Part shown: piece by piece, positions 58,661 through 64,000 of the stretch | Layout of the letters: each line of letters opens with the position of its first letter | How positions within the stretch are numbered: the first letter of the stretch is position 1 | DNA from: Anaeramoeba flamelloides | Taxonomy: Eukaryota; Metamonada; Anaeramoebidae | Direction: 5' to 3' | Assembly: GCA_027625915.1 (NCBI GenBank) | Contig: JANTQA010000023.1 | Location: forward strand, 14,198,001-14,262,000 | Length of the DNA: 64,000 nt | Notes under the pieces: generated by a model | Told to the model about the DNA's origin: nothing | Database searches by the model: none | The model's input: the letters and a program-made list of their open reading frames with translations, nothing else | Program-made: the position numbers and the translations under genes

Positions 58661-58792
58661 TACAGCCGTTTCAACTCAGGTCTGAAACCAACTCATTCGT
58701 TGAATGGTCCGGAAACATTTTAAATTGACTTGGAAGGTTTCCCAACCATTCAATGAATGAGTTGGTTTCAGACCTGAGTTGAAACAGCTGTA
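58661..58792. repeat. Tight 48-bp-arm hairpin
   Basis: Arms 58661-58708 and 58745-58792 match at 46 of 48 positions, with a 36-nt loop. The arm includes GTTTCAACTCAGGTCTGAAA and ACCAACTCATTC, richer in G+C than the surroundings. No other copy is seen in the window. It could be a single short foldback element or a hairpin RNA precursor. Confidence 0.85.
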
Positions 58793-59837
58793 TTTATTCT
58801 CCATCAAATTGACAAAAACAATTTTAGCTAATCCTTTTATTATGGAAAATCCGATGAAATTGTTTTTCAGAGACCTTCATCAGGTAGATTTTTTCAAACA
58901 AATTTTTGAAAAAATGATGAATCAGAGAAATAATTGCCAAAAGAGTGTGTTGAACAAACCTTTATTATTACTTTGTCCACCATTTTATCTTGAATTATTT
59001 ATTTTTCAATTTATTATTTTATCTTATTTCTCATTTTATGTTACTATTAATGATTTCTTGATTAAAAATCATATTTCCCTTTTTTTATATTTTTTCTCAT
59101 TTTCCCAAAAAGTTAATTGTAATACAGATTATGAAATTAAAATTTTATATTTATGCTATTTATTTTTTTTTAAACATAAACTTTTTCTTTGAGAAAATTT
59201 AAGTAAATAATTTTAGATAACTACAGATAAGAAATAGATTAGAACTCTGAAAAGTTTAAGATAGCATTGTAGTTGTTGTGAAAGATTTTGAGAATTCCTT
59301 GTATTATTAGGCAAAGTTTGGGAATTTTCTGATCTTCTTATTTCCAATTCTAACAAAGTGAATTAAGATGTATTTTACCAATAATTTTGTCATTAAATCT
59401 GTTATTTAAAGTTATTTAACTGTACTTTGAAATTTTTATTTACGACGTTGTTTAATCGATAACACTGAGATTTGCGAATATCTCAATTTAAAACCAATTG
59501 AATACATATTTTGGTCTCAAGGAACCAAAATACTTGTTCAATAAAAACTAAAAAAAAAGTGCTTGATCATTTGGAGAAAGTTTGGAAAAGGAATAAATTC
59601 CATTTCTTTATTGAAAATAATGTCCATATACAAACTTTGTTTTTTTCTCTTTTCCAAAAACAAGCAATATCATTTTTAAAAAAAAAATTTTGTTTGATCT
59701 CTTTTTTCTTCCAAAAAAGGAGAGAAGAAGCCATTTATAAGAGGTTTTGGAAAGGTGAAAAAAATAAATGATCATTTTAGGAAAAAAAAAAAACATTTTT
59801 TTTAACTATGTCAATTCAAGAAATTTTAGAGGAATGT
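58793..59837. other. Spacer with a doubtful hydrophobic frame
   Basis: An open frame starting at 58779, inside the hairpin arm, runs to 59192 (137 codons), but its second half is F/L/Y/I-rich and reads like translated T-rich DNA. I do not call it a gene. Frames at 59511-59796 occur on both strands over the same bases and are likely chance. Confidence 0.4.
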
Positions 59838-60420
59838 TCAAAATACTTCACAGTTAAGAACCAATAGATGCATGAAGATTTTTAAGTTTGATAGTTTTCG
59901 AAAATTGGCTGACAAACGGAAAATAAAAGGATAGATAGATCTCTCTTGAATGGATGAACGATCTAGTTTATCTCTATAAAATGTAACCCAAGTTTTGTCA
60001 CCGATGATGAAAAGGAAAAATTTAACTTCAATGTTTTCACAAAACACATTAGAGAGAATGAGATCCTTTGAAGAGTAAGTTCTTCAAAGTACCATTAAAA
60101 AATTACAAATTAGTTGTTTTAGTTAAATTTATTTTTTTGTTTTTTGTTTTGACGATTTAGATCCCGAGTTAAAAATAAATAGCATCTCATATTGTTTCAT
60201 TTGTTCAACAATCACCTTTTATAATTCTTCGTTTTGGTTCTCCTTCCAGACTCAAAATAATGAGATAACTCTAGTGTGAAGATTATATTAATCGTCGTTC
60301 TTCGAACTCCTCAATATCATCTTATGTCACTTCGAACAATCTCATTTTTTTCATTCTTCCAGGACAAACTCAGATTATAACAAGGAGATTTTTTCCAAAT
60401 CAAAACAATAAACACACTTA
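59838..60420 (-). pseudogene. Possible remnant of a Tc1/mariner-like transposase
   Basis: The minus-strand frame at 60047-59838 contains FFLFIIGDKTWVTFY, which resembles the second-aspartate region of mariner-type transposases (usually TGDEKWV-Y). The surrounding 59800-60420 is less A+T-rich than its neighbours, as decayed coding DNA often is, but frames are broken upstream. The similarity is short and could be chance. Terminal repeats were not found. Confidence 0.3.
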
Positions 60421-60511
60421 TTTTTTTCTGGTAAAAATATATTCAAAAAATATCAAAAATGATTCTATCTTTTTTAGATATACACCACTTGATATTTTTT
60501 TTAAAAAAAAG

Positions 60512-60786
60512 CAATAACTGCTGTTATTATCCAATTTATAAATGAAAATTTTTATATCAATTTCCTAAAATGTATATTAATTATTACTATTACAACCAAA
60601 CTATCATAGTAAAAATTCTGTCTAAGGGTTCACAAAAAAAGTGTTATTGAATGTCTAAAAATATCATATCTAAACGATATTGAAAAGATCTTTGGGTTTT
60701 CTTTCATTTCTCAAAGATTAGAAAACTATTGTAGAATGTGAACCAAAAATTTTCATTTTTTAATTGGAAAATCATAGTAATAATAA
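60512..60786. mobile_element. Family H inverted-repeat element, copy 2
   Basis: Left TTATCCAATTTATAAATGAA and right TTCATTTTTTAATTGGAAAA are inverted. The middle shares AATGTCTAAAAATA and CTAAACG with copy 1. Confidence 0.7.
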
Positions 60787-61887
60787 TACTTTGCAAAAAA
60801 TGGCTATTTTACAATTTGTTCTACCATATATTTGCCAAAATAATGGGAACAATTTTGAATCTGTTTTGCTTATTACTATTTTACTAAAAAGGGTTTTCTC
60901 AGAAATAGATTGTAATTTAAAAACTTTCTTTGAAAAAGGGGGGAAATGAAAAAGAAGTGAAAATTTTTTCAACATTTACACATCAAAAGCTGAATTAAAA
61001 AATTGTTTTATCTTTACTTCTTTAGTGTCTTTGAAAACATAGATTTATTTAGATTTGGGACACAAACAAAAACCCTTTTTATATTATTCTCTTGACCATC
61101 AACCTTAAACAATTTTTCGGATAAATGCTAATTGACCTTCAAATAGTAATCGAATGAAGCAAACAAAATAATGTTTTGGAAAAAAAAGTGGTTTGAACAC
61201 AATTTCCAAAAGATTGTTGTTTGTGATTTGTGTGCTTTTAGAGAAGTGTGTAGGATTTTTTACAAATGCGCCAGAGTGATTTTACTTCATTTTTACTGCT
61301 TTCGGAAAGCATAATTAGCACGAATTTGTCACTGTCTTGTCAGTAATTAAAATCACAAAGCACAAGATCTTTCAACTTTTTCAGTTGAGCTGTTTGTTCA
61401 AGGAGGAAATTTAATTTGACATCGTACGTTGATTGAAATTGTTTAATGATTTTCTCTTTTTCCAAGTCGAACAATGGGGTTGTGTTTGCACAAAAAAAAC
61501 GTGAAATTGGTTCTTCTTTTTCTTTGAAATTCAAGTCCAACTGTGAACTTTGATGTAATTTGGAGTATTAGCTCATCTGATAAACTGGTTGGTATTTTCT
61601 TGAGAAGATCTTCTCAGATTTTTTTGAATAAAAATGATTTCTCAAAAAATAAAAAACTTTCCTTTTTCAAAGACAAAAACAAAATCAACAGAATTAAAAA
61701 TTATTTTTGTTGTCTTTTTCTCTTGCTTCAAATCTCTTGAAATTTTTGGTATCTTCAAAAAATTTCTTCTATTGTCTCCAAACATCACTTAAATTATTTT
61801 AAATTGTTTTTCAAAAAAAAAATGATTCAGAATCATTTTTTTTTCTCTCTTGTAGGCTCTTCTTTTACAAAAACAAACAAAAAAAAA
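60787..61887. other. Spacer before the RWD/F-box gene, with a doubtful exon
   Basis: At 61340-61546 a minus-strand frame (DLEKEKIIKQFQSTYDVKLN...) has composition like local coding sequence but no ATG and no known motif. It could be a terminal exon or chance. A TCTCTCTTGTAG at about 61845-61856 looks like an acceptor and may end a 5' untranslated intron of the gene at 61888. A family N-like GGAAATGAAAAAGAAGTGAA lies near 60943. Confidence 0.35.
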
Positions 61888-64000
61888 ATGACCAACGAAA
61901 TCTTTGAAGAAGTCGAAGTTTTAGAATCAATTTACGAAGGAGGGATCGAAATTTTGCAACCAACGATCGAAGAAAAGAAAGAGGACATAATTTTAAACTT
62001 GTTGATTAAGATGAAAGCCAACACATTGGATGAGGCTGTTGTGAAAATCTTGGTGTCACTAAAAATCTTTTCAACGTACCCTGAGAGAGTCCCTGAGATC
62101 AAAATTGAGAATCTGTCTGGAAAGAATCTGAAGATCCAAGAATCTGAATTTGAGGATCTCTTCGAATTGGTTACTGAACACGCGGGAGAGATGAAGGGCA
62201 GCCCAATGATTTTTAATTTGATTATGGTCGCACAGGACTTTATTGACGGCCTGGATGATTTTCTAATTGTTGTCAACACGATTGAAACACTACCCGAAGA
62301 TTTGCTTGTGAAGATCTTCAATTATATCCCAAACGAATTTTACCAAAAGTTATCTCGTGTCTGCCGAAGGTGGAACGAACTAGTTATAAGTGAACGAAGT
62401 CTTTGGAGTGACTTATGGATCGGAGATTCTTATACACATAAAAATTACTTTTACAAAAGCAGCCATCGTCGGAGCTCGGGGTTTAAATTCCAATCAATAA
62501 ATATTTTAATGGATTGGAAAATCTCCAAAAACAATTCGCGAGGATCGATTACCATGCTTGACGATATCTTTTCCCGTACTCATCTGATCGCAGATGAATT
62601 TTCTGATTTAGAAAACTTGTCCCTGACTCGAAAGAAGAAAACCCAATATGATTACTCCACAAGCCAGACGAATTTTATGAAACTAATGAAAGCTTTGGAC
62701 TATTCTTTTTCAAAAGGATTAAAATCATTATCATTGGAATCTGTCTTTCAATTCAATGTCAACAAAATACTGCAAAGGATGGCCAAGGATAGATTTGTTT
62801 CCTTAAGGTGTGTAAATGTAAAGTTATCCGATCAAGTTGTCGATAATCTTCTGAACCCTGAGAATTTGGAAACCTTGGAATTGTCCACATGTGGTCTCAG
62901 CATGATCTCGGATGTAATTTTTAGGTTGCCGAATTTGAAAAATTTAGTTTTGAATAACAACCCAATTAAAACTTTGCCTGTGGAATTATTTTTATCAGAA
63001 TCAATCGAGCTGATTGATTTAAATAATACATCCATTTACTATATAGAGCCGTTAACGAATAACGAAATGATGCCTCACAATAACAAACTAATCAAATTGC
63101 TGATTTCTGATTCCAAATTGGCTGTCTGGCCTCCAATTTTATGTCGGCTATTGAAATTGGAAACACTTGATCTTTCAAATAACCTTTTAGAGAAGATACC
63201 AAACGAGATCATTTATTATGAAAAAATGAGGCACTTTAATATTTCCAGTAACAGACTAACGGAGTTCCCGATCGAGAATGTACTGACTAGCTGGCCGGAT
63301 ATCCGATATTTAAATATTCGTAATAATTGTATAAGCGATATACATGTTAGCAATAATATTCATACAAGTTTAACTATTTTCGAAGTACAGCAAAACAAAA
63401 TCAGCCACTTCCCATTGTTCTATTTTACAAATGCTCGATTATTGAAAAATAAATATTTTAATATCTCCAACAATCACGTCCAAAATTTCGATGACAGCAA
63501 AAAATACGGATATTTGTTTCAAAATTACCCTATTAATTTCCAAGAGATGAATTTTAATGGAAACAAATTAAGCAAAATTCCTAAGATTTTGCAGCATACA
63601 AAAAAATTGAAAGAGTTAAAGCTATGTAATAACAATTTACAAAATACCATAAACGAGTACAAAACCACTGACGAGGAATATCGCCAGTTTACAAGCGCAC
63701 AGGGGATAATTAGATTAAGAATTGCAAGGAAAACAAACACAAAAAAACAACAATCAAAAACAAAAAACAATCAAACAAATAAAACAAATTCCAATTCAAG
63801 GAAAAAAAAAAAAAAACAAAAGATCGATATTTATAGCAGTAATAAGAAAAAAATTGTTAAAACGGAAAAAAGTGTTAAAAAGGAAAAAATTGATTTAGAC
63901 TTACAAAATATAAATTTAAATCAGGACATTAAAAAAAGCAAGGTAATTGATGAAAGTGAAAAAATTAAAGAAATTGAAAAGGTTAACATAAAGAAAGGAA
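61888..64000 (+). CDS. RWD, F-box and leucine-rich-repeat protein (3' end outside window)
   Basis: The frame is open from the ATG at 61888 to the window edge, 704 codons so far, with no intron. Residues ~4-120 are an RWD domain: EEVEVLESIYEGG at the start, FSTYPERVPEIKI carrying the family's YPxxxP turn, and KGSPMIFNLIMVAQDFID at the end. An F-box follows at 134-178 (LPEDLLVKIFNYIP...LSRVCRRWNELV...LWSDL), which would bind Skp1 in an SCF ubiquitin ligase. From about 245 to 610 there are some twelve to fifteen leucine-rich repeats (LETLDLSNNLLEKIPNEI; MRHFNISSNRLTEFPIE), the likely substrate-binding part. From about 610 the chain becomes Lys/Asn-rich and repetitive. An adaptor that brings substrates to ubiquitination is the natural inference; the RWD may contact an E2 or RING partner. 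Codon composition is less A+T-rich than the spacer. Confidence 0.88.
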   Translation, partial: MTNEIFEEVEVLESIYEGGIEILQPTIEEKKEDIILNLLIKMKANTLDEAVVKILVSLKIFSTYPERVPEIKIENLSGKNLKIQESEFEDLFELVTEHAGEMKGSPMIFNLIMVAQDFIDGLDDFLIVVNTIETLPEDLLVKIFNYIPNEFYQKLSRVCRRWNELVISERSLWSDLWIGDSYTHKNYFYKSSHRRSSGFKFQSINILMDWKISKNNSRGSITMLDDIFSRTHLIADEFSDLENLSLTRKKKTQYDYSTSQTNFMKLMKALDYSFSKGLKSLSLESVFQFNVNKILQRMAKDRFVSLRCVNVKLSDQVVDNLLNPENLETLELSTCGLSMISDVIFRLPNLKNLVLNNNPIKTLPVELFLSESIELIDLNNTSIYYIEPLTNNEMMPHNNKLIKLLISDSKLAVWPPILCRLLKLETLDLSNNLLEKIPNEIIYYEKMRHFNISSNRLTEFPIENVLTSWPDIRYLNIRNNCISDIHVSNNIHTSLTIFEVQQNKISHFPLFYFTNARLLKNKYFNISNNHVQNFDDSKKYGYLFQNYPINFQEMNFNGNKLSKIPKILQHTKKLKELKLCNNNLQNTINEYKTTDEEYRQFTSAQGIIRLRIARKTNTKKQQSKTKNNQTNKTNSNSRKKKKKQKIDIYSSNKKKIVKTEKSVKKEKIDLDLQNINLNQDIKKSKVIDESEKIKEIEKVNIKKG

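Noticed and set aside
58779-59192. 137-codon plus-strand frame
   Set aside because: It begins inside a hairpin arm, its second half is what T-rich DNA yields by chance, and no motif or splice context supports it.

Overview
The window is one stretch of a very A+T-rich eukaryotic nuclear genome, by eye well over three quarters A+T. The genes have GT-AG introns from about 140 nt to nearly 6 kb and use TAA and TGA stops. Homopolymer runs are everywhere, and repeated DNA makes up much of the space between and inside genes. The gene content (RhoGAP, GPC1-type acyltransferase, type II pantothenate kinase, GPR180-like receptor, ankyrin/FN3, RWD/F-box/LRR) fits a free-living unicellular eukaryote such as an amoeboid protist. 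I cannot fix the lineage from sequence alone, although an anaeramoebid-like or amoebozoan genome would fit. I see no bacterial or organellar genes, rRNA, tRNA or CRISPR.

Layout. 1-2.5 kb: unassigned T/G-rich DNA, then a tangled palindromic repeat (family F) and a ~500-bp inverted-repeat element (family A). 2.7-4.7 kb (minus): a RhoGAP gene with a clean first half and a visibly shifted second half, separated by two small inverted-repeat elements. 5.9-8.1 kb: a 2.2-kb element with short terminal inverted repeats carrying a near-perfect 264-bp-arm foldback. 10.6-15.1 kb (minus): a two-exon gene for a huge low-complexity protein with an RRM and an NCOA5-like C-terminal domain. 17.3-19.0 kb: one element nested in another, then a second foldback. 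19.2-20.4 kb (minus): glycerophosphocholine acyltransferase. 23.7-24.8 kb (plus): pantothenate kinase. 29.65-37.4 kb (plus): an ankyrin/FN3 gene split by a 5.9-kb intron. 41.3-52.2 kb (plus): a six-exon GPR180/TMEM145-like seven-helix protein whose introns hold most of the local repeats, including a LINE fragment. 56.7-57.7 kb (minus): a cysteine-rich type I membrane protein. 61.9 kb to the right edge (plus): an RWD/F-box/LRR protein, still open at the edge.

The genes do not form an obvious pathway. Two touch lipid or cofactor metabolism (GPC1-like and PanK), two are membrane or surface proteins, and the others are regulatory scaffolds. The clearest non-genic feature is a community of short non-autonomous inverted-repeat elements, in about a dozen families, several nested inside one another. 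No intact transposase is encoded here. In family A the two ends of each copy tend to match each other better than they match the ends of other copies, which I consider the most unusual observation in the window.
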